Shown here piece after piece: positions 17,541-24,949 of a stretch of 64,000 nucleotides of DNA. A model generated the notes under the pieces. The model worked only from the letters and a program-made list of their open reading frames with translations. It searched no databases and was not told where the DNA came from. The number at the start of each line of letters is the position of its first letter. Within the stretch, counting starts at the first letter, position 1. The stretch comes from Methanobacterium veterum. GTDB lineage: Archaea > Methanobacteriota > Methanobacteria > Methanobacteriales > Methanobacteriaceae. The DNA lies in assembly GCF_000745485.1 (NCBI RefSeq), contig NZ_JQJK01000014.1, positions 62,001 through 126,000 on the forward strand, in the 5' to 3' direction. Made by a program: the position numbers and the translations under genes.

Positions 17541-18845
17541 TTGAAGATTGCAGTAATTGGAGGCACAAGGGGATTAGGTGAGTGGATTGCTAGATTTTTA
17601 AAAAGCAAAGGGTTTGATATAACTGTAACTGGAAGAGATGAAATAGCTGGGGAAAGGGTTTCAAAAAAATTGGGAGTTGATTATACCTCAAGCAATACCA
17701 GCGCAGCATCACATGCAGATATAATTATAGTTTCAGTTCCTATAGATGTTACATCCTCTGCTATAAAAGAAGTAGCTCCAGTTATGAAAAAAGGCTCTTT
17801 AATTATGGATGTTACTTCTGTAAAAGAAGAACCTTCCCGAATTATGCAGGAATATGCTCCTCATGGTGTTGAAGTTTTACCAATTCATCCAATGTTTGGT
17901 CCAAGGATAAGATCATTAGATGGTCAAGTAATCGTAGTTACGCCTATTAATAAAGGTAAATGGTATGATAAAGTTTATAATTTCTTTAAAGAAGAAAACG
18001 CACGAATAATAGTTACAACTCCTGAGATACATGACCAAATGATGAGCGTTGTGCAGGGTCTGACTCATTTAGCTTATATAAGTATTGCAGCGACCATAGA
18101 AAAGCTGGATGTAGATATTAAAGAATCTCGAAATTTTGCAAGCCCAATATATGATCTTATGGTTGATATGATTGCAAGGATTGTGGCTCAAAATCCTTAC
18201 CTTTACTATTCTATACAAACCCATAATAAGTATACTAAAAAAACACATGAAACATTTATTTCCATTTATAAAGAGCTTAATGAAATGATTTCAAGTGGAA
18301 ATGAGGAAGGGTTCGTGAAAGTTATGGGATCTGCTGCAAAACATATGGATGACCTGGAAGCCGCACTTGGAAGGTCAGATAAAGCAATATCTGCCTTAAC
18401 CGAGGAAGTAAATATCCTTAAAGGGTCTGTAGGTAAAGAAGTAGGTTTAAGGCATATATACTCTGGAAAAGTACATATTGGAATTTTAAAAGATTTATCC
18501 CCTGATTTTTTAACTTTGGATATCGATGGCAAAAAAACAAAGCTGAAATTATCTAATGTTGAAATTTTAAGTGATAAAGAAATGTACGACCTGAAAGTTG
18601 AAAATTACCCTCATAAAACTTACTATGTTTCTGCGGTATTTCCAGAAAACTGCAGTCCAGATATCATTGTAAATACGATTGAGGACTTAAAAGGGGTTAT
18701 TGATGCTTCAGTTGATGATATGTATCGGGGAAGTCAAATACCGTCTGGAAAGATAAGCATTACCATTAAATATGAAGTTATAAACCCTGATGCCCGCTTT
18801 GATGTTGAGAATCTCTTGAAAGGGTTTGGTGCTGTTATAAGGTGA
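17541..18845 (+). CDS. tyrA: prephenate dehydrogenase with C-terminal extension
   Basis: 434 residues. Catalyses NAD(P)-dependent oxidative decarboxylation of prephenate to 4-hydroxyphenylpyruvate for tyrosine. The Rossmann loop is IGGTRGLGEWIARFL; SVPIDVTSSAIKEV and VLPIHPMFGPRI are family motifs, the latter carrying the catalytic histidine; MSVVQGLTHLAYIS follows. Residues about 300-434 form an added domain (DGKKTKLKLSNVEI, then a segment ending KISITIKYEVI) that may be regulatory, as in other methanogen TyrA proteins. Start is TTG at 17541 after TTGGAGAT; the Rossmann motif begins at residue 2, supporting it. Confidence 0.9.
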   Translation: MKIAVIGGTRGLGEWIARFLKSKGFDITVTGRDEIAGERVSKKLGVDYTSSNTSAASHADIIIVSVPIDVTSSAIKEVAPVMKKGSLIMDVTSVKEEPSRIMQEYAPHGVEVLPIHPMFGPRIRSLDGQVIVVTPINKGKWYDKVYNFFKEENARIIVTTPEIHDQMMSVVQGLTHLAYISIAATIEKLDVDIKESRNFASPIYDLMVDMIARIVAQNPYLYYSIQTHNKYTKKTHETFISIYKELNEMISSGNEEGFVKVMGSAAKHMDDLEAALGRSDKAISALTEEVNILKGSVGKEVGLRHIYSGKVHIGILKDLSPDFLTLDIDGKKTKLKLSNVEILSDKEMYDLKVENYPHKTYYVSAVFPENCSPDIIVNTIEDLKGVIDASVDDMYRGSQIPSGKISITIKYEVINPDARFDVENLLKGFGAVIR

Positions 18846-18872
18846 GTCAGATTTAAATGGATTTATTTTAAT

Positions 18873-18978
18873 ATTAATGTCAGGGATTTGTGCAAATGGT
18901 GTATGTGCATCGTTGAAACTATATGTTTGAGATAATTACTATTTAACAGGAAGTAGTTCATGCACATGTCATATAATA
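18873..18978 (+). mobile_element. possible decayed MITE-like copy
   Basis: TAATGTCAGGGATTTGTGCA matches the left part of the intact repeat (CATGTCGGGAGTATTGTGCA), and AACAGGAAGTAGTTCATGCA resembles its right part (TGAAGTAGAAACCATGCA), with about 45 bases missing between. The two matches are in the right order and orientation. By-eye only. Confidence 0.35.
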
Positions 18979-19105
18979 TATTTTAATATTTTATTTAAGT
19001 GGATAACTTGAAATGATGTTCTTTATTGAATATTTTGGCTGTTTGCTTGATAAATGAATTAATCCGCAATAAATTATTATAATAACAAATATAAAATATT
19101 TAATA

Positions 19106-20101
19106 ATGATTTTTAGGTTAATTCAAATAGTTTTGCCCAATGATAAAAAAGAACAGAGTGAAAGAATAATAAAAGAAATGGACATAATGGATTATTCTTA
19201 TTCTGTATTTTCTAAAACTCATTTAAAATTTGATATTATTGTTAAAATGGACAGATCTGAAGAATTACTGGAAATATTTCAAAAAGAGTTTTATGGGCTT
19301 GATGGTTTTAGAATAATAATAATTCCAATAGAAACTTATATTCCCTTTCCTGAAGAAGAACCTGATATTGAAATGTCAGAAGCGAAAATACAATCTGAAA
19401 GGATCAGTAGGGAAGAGATATATGCACGTGTTTCTGAAATGAGCCAGCTCACCAGGGTATACATGATCCTTGTTGCAGCATCCGCTTTTGTTGCATCTAT
19501 TGGGCTTTTAAATGATGATGTGGCAGTAATAATTGGTGCGATGATCATAGCTCCACTTTTAGGTCTGAATATAGGTTTATCTTTAGCGACTGTTATGGGA
19601 AATAGGAAATTTATTGTTAGATCTGTTAAAACTAATTTAATAGGGTTTTTAATTGCAACTGCTGTTTCTGTAGCAGTTGGAATGATTTTTGCAGTTAACC
19701 CTCAGAATCCTTCCATAATCTTGAGAACTGATATTGGGAGGGGCAGTTTTTTTCTTGCTTTGGCATCAGGACTTGCAGGATCTTTAGCTTTAACTACAGG
19801 GTTAACAAGTGCTTTGGTGGGAGTGATGATTGCAGTGGCACTTATGCCTCCAATTGCTGCATTTGGCCTTCTTATGGGATCTGGGAATTTTTATCTGGCA
19901 TTTGGTGCATTTTTGCTGTTTTTAGTTAATTTAATCAGCATTAACCTTGCGGCAACTGTTTCATTTATGGCACAAGATATTAAACCAATTGAAGCGGAAG
20001 AATCTAGGAAAGCTAAAATAATTGCTAAAAAATCGATTATGTTATTGGCGTCAATTTTAATTATTTTATTTGCATTAATAAGGTTTCATATAATTTATTG
20101 A
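19106..20101 (+). CDS. DUF389 membrane protein
   Basis: 331 residues. An N-terminal soluble ferredoxin-like part (about 1-85) and linker precede six or so membrane helices with the signature VAVIIGAMIIAPLLGLNIGL near residue 145 and LTSALVGVMIAVALMPPIAA near 230. The DUF389 family (TIGR00341 type) is found in archaea and bacteria with no settled function. A TTATAATAA box about 27 bases before ATG and no Shine-Dalgarno site suggest a leaderless mRNA. A paralogue follows at 20237; both keep SRxEIYxxxSxxxxLxRVYxL before the membrane part. Confidence 0.85.
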   Translation: MIFRLIQIVLPNDKKEQSERIIKEMDIMDYSYSVFSKTHLKFDIIVKMDRSEELLEIFQKEFYGLDGFRIIIIPIETYIPFPEEEPDIEMSEAKIQSERISREEIYARVSEMSQLTRVYMILVAASAFVASIGLLNDDVAVIIGAMIIAPLLGLNIGLSLATVMGNRKFIVRSVKTNLIGFLIATAVSVAVGMIFAVNPQNPSIILRTDIGRGSFFLALASGLAGSLALTTGLTSALVGVMIAVALMPPIAAFGLLMGSGNFYLAFGAFLLFLVNLISINLAATVSFMAQDIKPIEAEESRKAKIIAKKSIMLLASILIILFALIRFHIIY

Positions 20102-20236
20102 GAGAAAATGAAAAAGTATTGTATTAAATGTATTTGTTCATAATGCTGTAGTTATTTATATTCATGCTATGAAATTATATGAAAAATTTAATTATTTTTA
20201 ATAATATAATTATAATCAGCGTATCTGGTGGATTTT

Positions 20237-21313
20237 ATGGCCTATCGATTGATTATAGTTGTTATACCTGAATATGGAATTTTGAAGGAAATCAAAAATA
20301 TATTAAAGGGATATGATGTGCTTAACTACTGGGATGTTCAGTCTTCTGATGAACAGATAGTTGTTAATGTAATTATAAGGAGGGAAAAAACAGAATCTTT
20401 AATTAACCTTTTACAAAAGAAGTTTTCAAATTTAAAAGGTTTTAGGGTAAGTTTAGTCCCTGTAGAAGCTTCACTTCCAGTACCTGAACCTATTGGGAGG
20501 GTAGTGTCAAAATATGGAGAGCCTCCTGATAAAGGTGATAGCACCCTTGAAGAATTGACAGACCGTTTGGACCCACGAGAACTTGTAGATAGGTTGAGCC
20601 GCCATGAAATATATTCGAATATATCTGATCTTGCCAGGTTATCCAGGGTTTACATTCTTATGGTAATTTTATCATCTATTGTTGCAACTATCGGTGTTTT
20701 AAATAATAATGTTGCAGTTATAATTGGGGCTATGGTAATTGCACCTTTTTTAGGGCCAAATATGGCTTTATCACTTGCAACCATATTGGGAGACGCAAAA
20801 TTAGCTGTAGAATCAATTAAAACTAACTATTTTGGGCTTTTTGTAGTTTTTATTCTATCTTCATTTTTAGGGTTAATTTTTACAGTTAATCCTAGTGTTC
20901 CAGAAATTGCACTACGGGCTAAAACTAATTTGGGGAGTATAACTCTGGCTTTTGCATCGGGTATTGCAGGGGCATTGGCATTTACCTCAGGTTTCAATAC
21001 AACTTTAATTGGGGTAATGGTTGCAGTGGCATTGCTCCCCCCACTTGTAACCTGTGGATTATTGTTTGGCTCTGGACATTTTTCTCTGGCATTAGGTGCA
21101 TTTCTATTATTTTTTATAAACCTGGTCAGCGTTAATTTGGCTGGTGTTGTAACATTTAAAGCTCAAAAAATCAGGCCTATCCGTCCTGAAATGATAAGCA
21201 GGGCTAAAAAGATGACACATATCGCGTTGATACTGTGGACTTCCTTACTTTCTATATTTATAATTTTAATTCTTATTTACAGGGGAATATTCGGCGTGTT
21301 ATTGCTGGGATGA
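20237..21313 (+). CDS. DUF389 membrane protein, paralogue
   Basis: 358 residues. Same plan as its neighbour: soluble part 1-110, SRHEIYSNISDLARLSRVYI, NVAVIIGAMVIAPFLGPNMA, and NTTLIGVMVAVALLPPLVTC. It has a charged insert (PPDKGDSTLEELTDRLDPRE) absent from the first copy. ATG at 20237 has GGTGG ten bases upstream; GTG at 20228 is possible. Tandem duplication with a 135-base gap suggests related but not identical roles. Confidence 0.85.
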   Translation: MAYRLIIVVIPEYGILKEIKNILKGYDVLNYWDVQSSDEQIVVNVIIRREKTESLINLLQKKFSNLKGFRVSLVPVEASLPVPEPIGRVVSKYGEPPDKGDSTLEELTDRLDPRELVDRLSRHEIYSNISDLARLSRVYILMVILSSIVATIGVLNNNVAVIIGAMVIAPFLGPNMALSLATILGDAKLAVESIKTNYFGLFVVFILSSFLGLIFTVNPSVPEIALRAKTNLGSITLAFASGIAGALAFTSGFNTTLIGVMVAVALLPPLVTCGLLFGSGHFSLALGAFLLFFINLVSVNLAGVVTFKAQKIRPIRPEMISRAKKMTHIALILWTSLLSIFIILILIYRGIFGVLLLG

Positions 21314-21319
21314 TTTGTG

Positions 21320-21679
21320 TTGCAATATTGAGCTTGGATTTGCCCTTTTAACCATTTCCAAGCAGAATCTATATTTTATGAATAAAAAAATCGCGCTTCT
21401 TTGGAATAAAAAGGATTTGCAAGTATTGTTATCCACTTTTCCCAGGTTTTATCTCCTACAATGGACATTTTATCTATTTATCGCGGTACGGCTAAAGTTT
21501 ATATCAGCCACCCATGCGCCTGTATCTTCCCATTTGAACTGCCTCAAATCTAAAAGTAATGAGATTGATCATTCTTCATCTACAAGTGCTTGAACTTCTG
21601 GAACTAATATATTATAATCTGCTTTAGTAACAGTGCCTATTGCTTTGAAACCCAGTACTTTACCTTCACTTTCGTTCAT
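21320..21679 (-). pseudogene. SpoIIAA-like (STAS) protein, broken
   Basis: ATG at 21679 overlaps the stop of chaB (ATGA) and starts MNESEGKVLGFKAIGTVTKA then DYNILVPEVQALVDEE, a SpoIIAA-like N-terminus. An in-frame TGA follows; reading continues as SISLLLDLRQFKWEDTGAWV then ADINFSRTAI. An extra AATA near the IDK codons shifts the frame to IDKMSIVGDKTWEKWITILA then NPFYSKEARFFYS, and TAA then precedes NIDSAWKWLKG. At least three lesions, so decayed. It formed an operon with chaB. Confidence 0.8.
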
Positions 21680-21906
21680 TTTTTCTCCCATTTTCCAGAG
21701 CTATCTTTCTTGTATTCATTTTTTACTGCGGCCCATGCAACTTTATGGGAAGTTTGCTCTCTTGATTCGTTCCCTCTGCGTTCTTTTGGTTCTTTATATT
21801 GATCCCATGCATTGTTAAATGCTTTCAAATAAATTTCTTTGGCGTGTTCTGGCAAATTTTCCTTCACCTGTGCGGGTAAATCTTCTTTGTTTTTATATGG
21901 CAGAAT
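21676..21906 (-). CDS. chaB: ChaB family protein, start at ATT or CTG
   Basis: The domain LPEHAKEIYLKAFNNAWDQY followed by VAWAAVKNEYKKDSSGKW is typical of ChaB, a small DNA-binding-like stress protein often named cation-transport regulator. The family N-terminus (MPYK...DLP) is encoded upstream of the first conventional start (GTG 21867): codons read ATT CTG CCA TAT AAA AAC AAA GAA GAT TTA CCC. GGAGG lies five bases before ATT (21906) and eight before CTG (21903). Initiation at one of them gives 75-76 residues, the family length. Overlaps the SpoIIAA-like pseudogene by ATGA. Confidence 0.8.
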   Translation of the reverse strand: MLPYKNKEDLPAQVKENLPEHAKEIYLKAFNNAWDQYKEPKERRGNESREQTSHKVAWAAVKNEYKKDSSGKWEKK

Positions 21907-22129
21907 ACCAACCTCCTTTTTTTAAAGTTTTGACTACTAGTACTTTCATTTTAATGAATATTAATTATTTCTAAGAAAGTAATATTTTTAAAGTATGAAC
22001 TTCAAAAGTGTAACCCAAACATGAAAAGTGAATTTTAAAAGATATCTGCACGAATTTTTAGTTTATAATGTAACTTGTGTCATTTAACAGTTATCTTATA
22101 ATTAGGATAACCAATTGAAAAAGGGTTGA

Positions 22130-22322
22130 GAAAAATCTGCCAAATCTTAAAAATCGGAGCTTTAAGGTTTGAAGCATACAAAAACTGCGTTTTTGAAATG
22201 CTCTGATTTTTTGAACCCAAAATAAAAAATTTTAGAGGTTGTTAAAAATTCATTCTGAATTTTGTAACCCCAAAATAAAAAATTTTAGAGGTTGAAGGAA
22301 ATACTACGTTATTTCCGAAACC
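22130..22322 (+). repeat. tandem leader repeats with nested hairpins (cluster B)
   Basis: A 26-base segment starting CCCAAAATAAAAAATTTTAG and ending AGGTTG occurs at 22216-22241 and 22269-22294; a third, shortened version (CCCAAAATAAAAAAAGAGGTG, 22323-22343) is the real ribosome binding site of the next gene. Spacers hold hairpins with 3-base centres (AAAATTCA-TTC-TGAATTTT). Upstream, GGGTT (about 22134) pairs with AACCC (about 22214) around AAAATCGGAGC/GCTCTGATTTT and CAAAAAC-TGC-GTTTTTG. Period is 53-54 bases. Confidence 0.7.
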
Positions 22323-22348
22323 CCCAAAATAAAAAAAGAGGTGATAAC

Positions 22349-22623
22349 ATGGCACGTCGTGGTGGAACTCGTCGTGGTGGAATAACTTCAGAAATAGAAA
22401 AATCTGACAAAATTGAAAATTTTGTCGCGTCAAAAATCTCTGATTTTTGACAGCCTTAAAAGGCATAAATTTCCCTGCAGATAAACAAGATTTAGTTCAG
22501 CAAGCTAAAAAGAACAATGCAAGTCAAAATGTTGTGCATGCTATACAGAATTTACCTGAAGATAGGTTTAATTCTCCTACAGATGTAGCTAAGGCATGGG
22601 GTGAAGAAAGAAGGGGAATGTAG
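22349..22623 (+). pseudogene. DUF2795 protein interrupted by a palindromic insertion
   Basis: ATG after AAAGAGGTGATAAC. The frame reads MARRGGTRRGGITSEIEK, is broken by 50 bases (22403-22452), and resumes ALKGINFPADKQDLVQQAKK then NNASQNVVHAIQNLPEDRFN and SPTDVAKAWGEERRGM. Removing exactly 50 bases restores an uninterrupted 74-residue DUF2795 protein, a small family of unknown function often found among stress genes. The insertion brings a frameshift and an in-frame TGA at its end. Unless the insert is removed from RNA, the product is lost. Confidence 0.85.
22403..22452. mobile_element. 50-bp double-hairpin insertion
   Basis: Bounded by the repaired reading frame. It consists of TCT, GACAAAATT-GAA-AATTTTGTC, linker GC, GTCAAAAATC-TCT-GATTTTTGAC and A. 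Both stems are perfect (9 and 10 bp) with 3-base centres, and the outer CTGAC/GACAG can close a three-way junction. No target-site duplication is evident. The same plan occurs at 13804-13854. Confidence 0.75.
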
Positions 22624-22663
22624 TTATTTTAATAATTTCTTTTTTTTTTAAATAATCTGATTT

Positions 22664-23443
22664 CTAGTGGATCCACGGTAAAATTAAAATAAGCCCAGAA
22701 TATAATAACGCTCCTGTAAAAAAAGATATGGGTTTGCCGGTTCCCACGCTGGGTACTTCATCTTTAATTACATTGAATAAAACTGCACCTGCAATAAATG
22801 CTAGCAGTACATAGGCCTCTGATGTTCGTTCTGGAAATAATATTGATAAAGACCATCCCAGTATGGGCATTAGTGCCAGTAAATAACGCCCGTATTTTAC
22901 GTAAAGTGCACCATAGTGTTCTTCCATAGATCGGTCTGAAATAAAAAAGTGGAGTGAAAGTGCTATTGTATAAACTGCAACCCCAAGGCCTGTGGTTAAA
23001 ATCTCAAATCGCAGGGAATAACATATTATAAGGCTTACAACTGCAGTTAAACTTATATGAAGCAAAAACACGTTTTTAGAAGCATTTGTTTCTTTTAGGG
23101 ATTTTGTTGTTTGCTGGGCTTTGTTGCCCCTTGATTTTAATGCCAGATATTCCAGTATAAAGAACACTAAAAATCCAATAAATGCCACTCCAAAAATTGC
23201 TTTTTCCAGAAATATCATTATTATGGGAGTATTACCAAGAATAGCATGGAGATGCGGGTCTGCATTTTCAATTAGGGGTAATAAATCTAAAAATACATAT
23301 GCAGAGGCTACTCCTCCCGAAAAAGATAGTATTTTCTTTTTATAACGTTTTGAAAACCCGTAAATTTTGTGGGAACTTAAATGAACAAATACAAAAATCA
23401 ATGATATTATCAATGCAAATATAATTACAGTGGATTCTGGCAT
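22664..23443 (-). CDS. polytopic membrane protein, possibly ZIP-like
   Basis: 259 residues with about eight membrane helices. ATG at 23443 lies after CAGGTGCCTAAC, which serves as ribosome binding site; the GTG at 23452 overlaps it. The segment SGGVASAYVFLDLLPLIENA, the histidines in DPHLH, and GAVLFNVIKDEVPSVGTGKP near the end recall ZIP metal transporters, whose helix IV/V histidine motifs I cannot, however, find intact. Treat as an unclassified membrane protein with a weak ZIP resemblance. Confidence 0.55.
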   Translation of the reverse strand: MPESTVIIFALIISLIFVFVHLSSHKIYGFSKRYKKKILSFSGGVASAYVFLDLLPLIENADPHLHAILGNTPIIMIFLEKAIFGVAFIGFLVFFILEYLALKSRGNKAQQTTKSLKETNASKNVFLLHISLTAVVSLIICYSLRFEILTTGLGVAVYTIALSLHFFISDRSMEEHYGALYVKYGRYLLALMPILGWSLSILFPERTSEAYVLLAFIAGAVLFNVIKDEVPSVGTGKPISFFTGALLYSGLILILPWIH

Positions 23444-23608
23444 GTTAGGCACCTGATTTTAACCATTCCCAAAAATAAAAGTTTAAGTGATGAATTATTG
23501 TTATATATCTGTGGAGCTATGAAAGTAAAATTTATGTGGATTTAACCTAATATGCTGTAGATTGGTTTGTAAAAGGACTATCTTGTGAAATTAAATTTAA
23601 ATACTTAA

Positions 23609-23698
23609 TTACCAAACGCCAAGTAATTTGAGTATTATTATAATGACTATTATAACTATTAGCCAGTATAATATCGAATATTGCCCTCTATCATCCAT
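23609..23698 (-). CDS. 29-residue membrane peptide
   Basis: MDDRGQYSILYWLIVIIVII then IILKLLGVW, one hydrophobic helix with a short polar start. ATG follows GGTGATTAAAA at proper spacing and the PRC-barrel gene is just upstream in the same direction. The size and WLIVIIVII core resemble the small lmo0937-type stress-associated membrane peptides of bacteria (resemblance only). Confidence 0.5.
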   Translation of the reverse strand: MDDRGQYSILYWLIVIIVIIIILKLLGVW

Positions 23699-23759
23699 TT
23701 TTAATCACCTTCTATTATTTAGGCCGACATACAATACAAATACTTAATTTTTTTAAACT

Positions 23760-23993
23760 TTATCTGGAAAGAGATCCTCTTAAAACTATTTTATCTCCCA
23801 CGGAGTCAACATTAGTGTATGAAACGACTTTTTTATCTCCAAGTCCCATTTTGGTTGCATCTCCTCCTTCCGTAATGACTATAGATTCAACTTTATCAGA
23901 TTCGGGGTTCCGTTTTACGTCGCTTATCTTCCCAATTCTATTTCCAGAATTATCCACAACTTCTTTTCCTTTTAATTCCTCAGAAATTTTCAT
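23760..23993 (-). CDS. PRC-barrel domain protein, second copy
   Basis: 77 residues from ATG at 23993, six codons after the longest possible start; the intervening AAAAGGTGATAAT is the ribosome binding site. It reads MKISEELKGKEVVDNSGNRI, then GKISDVKRNPESDKVESIVI, and DKKVVSYTNVDSVGDKIVLR: a complete PRC-barrel. Same length and end (VDxxGDKxxLR) as the copy at 8305-8538, so they are paralogues. Probably followed in the same transcript by the 29-residue membrane peptide. Confidence 0.85.
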   Translation of the reverse strand: MKISEELKGKEVVDNSGNRIGKISDVKRNPESDKVESIVITEGGDATKMGLGDKKVVSYTNVDSVGDKIVLRGSLSR

Positions 23994-24421
23994 ATTATCA
24001 CCTTTTAGCACTGTTTGAATAGGGTCATTGTGGCTTTTTAGGCTATTATTATTATAAATTTCAAAACTATTATTACTTTCTGTCCAGAAATTTTAATATA
24101 TAAATGTTTGATTATAATCCAGAAATAGTGATAATGACCTGCTACTGAAATAAAATGGCCGTTTAATTTTATAGTATATTAAAATTGGCCATTTATTATT
24201 CATTATTTAATAACTTAACTTAAATTAGCGTTAATAATATTTAGTTTATTGGATTAAAAATGAATTAGATTAATATAAAATTAAATAATTAAATTCATTT
24301 TTTTCATTAATAATCTGTTTGGTATTCATAAAGATAGACTTTAAATCATTATATTTTAATAATAATATTAACATAATTAATAAAGTAAATATATTGAGAA
24401 ATGTTAAAATGGAGGATAAAA
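23994..24421. other. intergenic region between divergent genes
   Basis: Contains the likely promoter of the PRC-barrel gene on the minus strand (CATTTATATATTAAAAT, around 24090-24106). The rest is A/T-rich without an acceptable ORF. Confidence 0.5.
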
Positions 24422-24859
24422 GTGTATAGAAAAACAAATAGGGGACTTCTGGCATTGATTATAATTATAATCATTATAATCGTGGCCGGTGTATATCTTT
24501 ATTATGCACAGAGTTCAAATCCAAATGTACAAACAGGTATGAATAATTCAACCAATCAAAGTATGGGAAATAACACTTCTATGGCAAATAACAGTACAAA
24601 TATGACTTCTGCTGCAACCACAATTTCTATCCAGAATATGGCATTTAATCCTAATAAGATTACAGTAAAGTCAGGTACTAATGTTCAATGGATAAATAAT
24701 GATAACACACAGCATCAAATAGTGAGCGATAGTGGAGCATTTCAAAGTAATACATTAAATCCTGGCGATAGTTATAACTTCTTCTTCGATAAAACTGGTA
24801 TTTATGGCTATCATGATGCATTAAACTCTACCATAACTGGAACTATAGTAGTTCAGTGA
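24422..24859 (+). CDS. cupredoxin-like exported protein lacking copper ligands
   Basis: 145 residues from GTG at 24422 (GGAGG six bases upstream; the ATG at 24401 lies before that site). A membrane anchor of isoleucines (LLALIIIIIIIIVAGVYLYY), an Asn/Ser/Thr linker with several N-glycosylation sequons, then a plastocyanin-like domain: ISIQNMAFNPNKITVKSGTN, VQWINNDNTQHQI, and GIYGYHDALNSTITGTIVV. Type 1 copper proteins have Cys, His and Met in the last loop (YHCxxHxxMxG); here Asp, Asn and Ile stand there. Only the upstream histidine is kept, so mononuclear copper binding is unlikely. Confidence 0.8.
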   Translation: MYRKTNRGLLALIIIIIIIIVAGVYLYYAQSSNPNVQTGMNNSTNQSMGNNTSMANNSTNMTSAATTISIQNMAFNPNKITVKSGTNVQWINNDNTQHQIVSDSGAFQSNTLNPGDSYNFFFDKTGIYGYHDALNSTITGTIVVQ

Positions 24860-24949
24860 AAATAAATAATTAATCTGTTAAGATTACCATTTTATTTATT
24901 TTTTTATAACTTAAATATTAAGTATAAGTTTTGTCTTTAATTTAGGGGC

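Noticed and set aside
21315..21593. 92-codon plus-strand ORF after the DUF389 gene
   Set aside because: Shadow of the SpoIIAA-like pseudogene, whose conserved residues read clearly on the other strand.
22242..22466. 74-codon minus-strand ORF
   Set aside because: Antisense to the DUF2795 pseudogene leader and composed of repeats.
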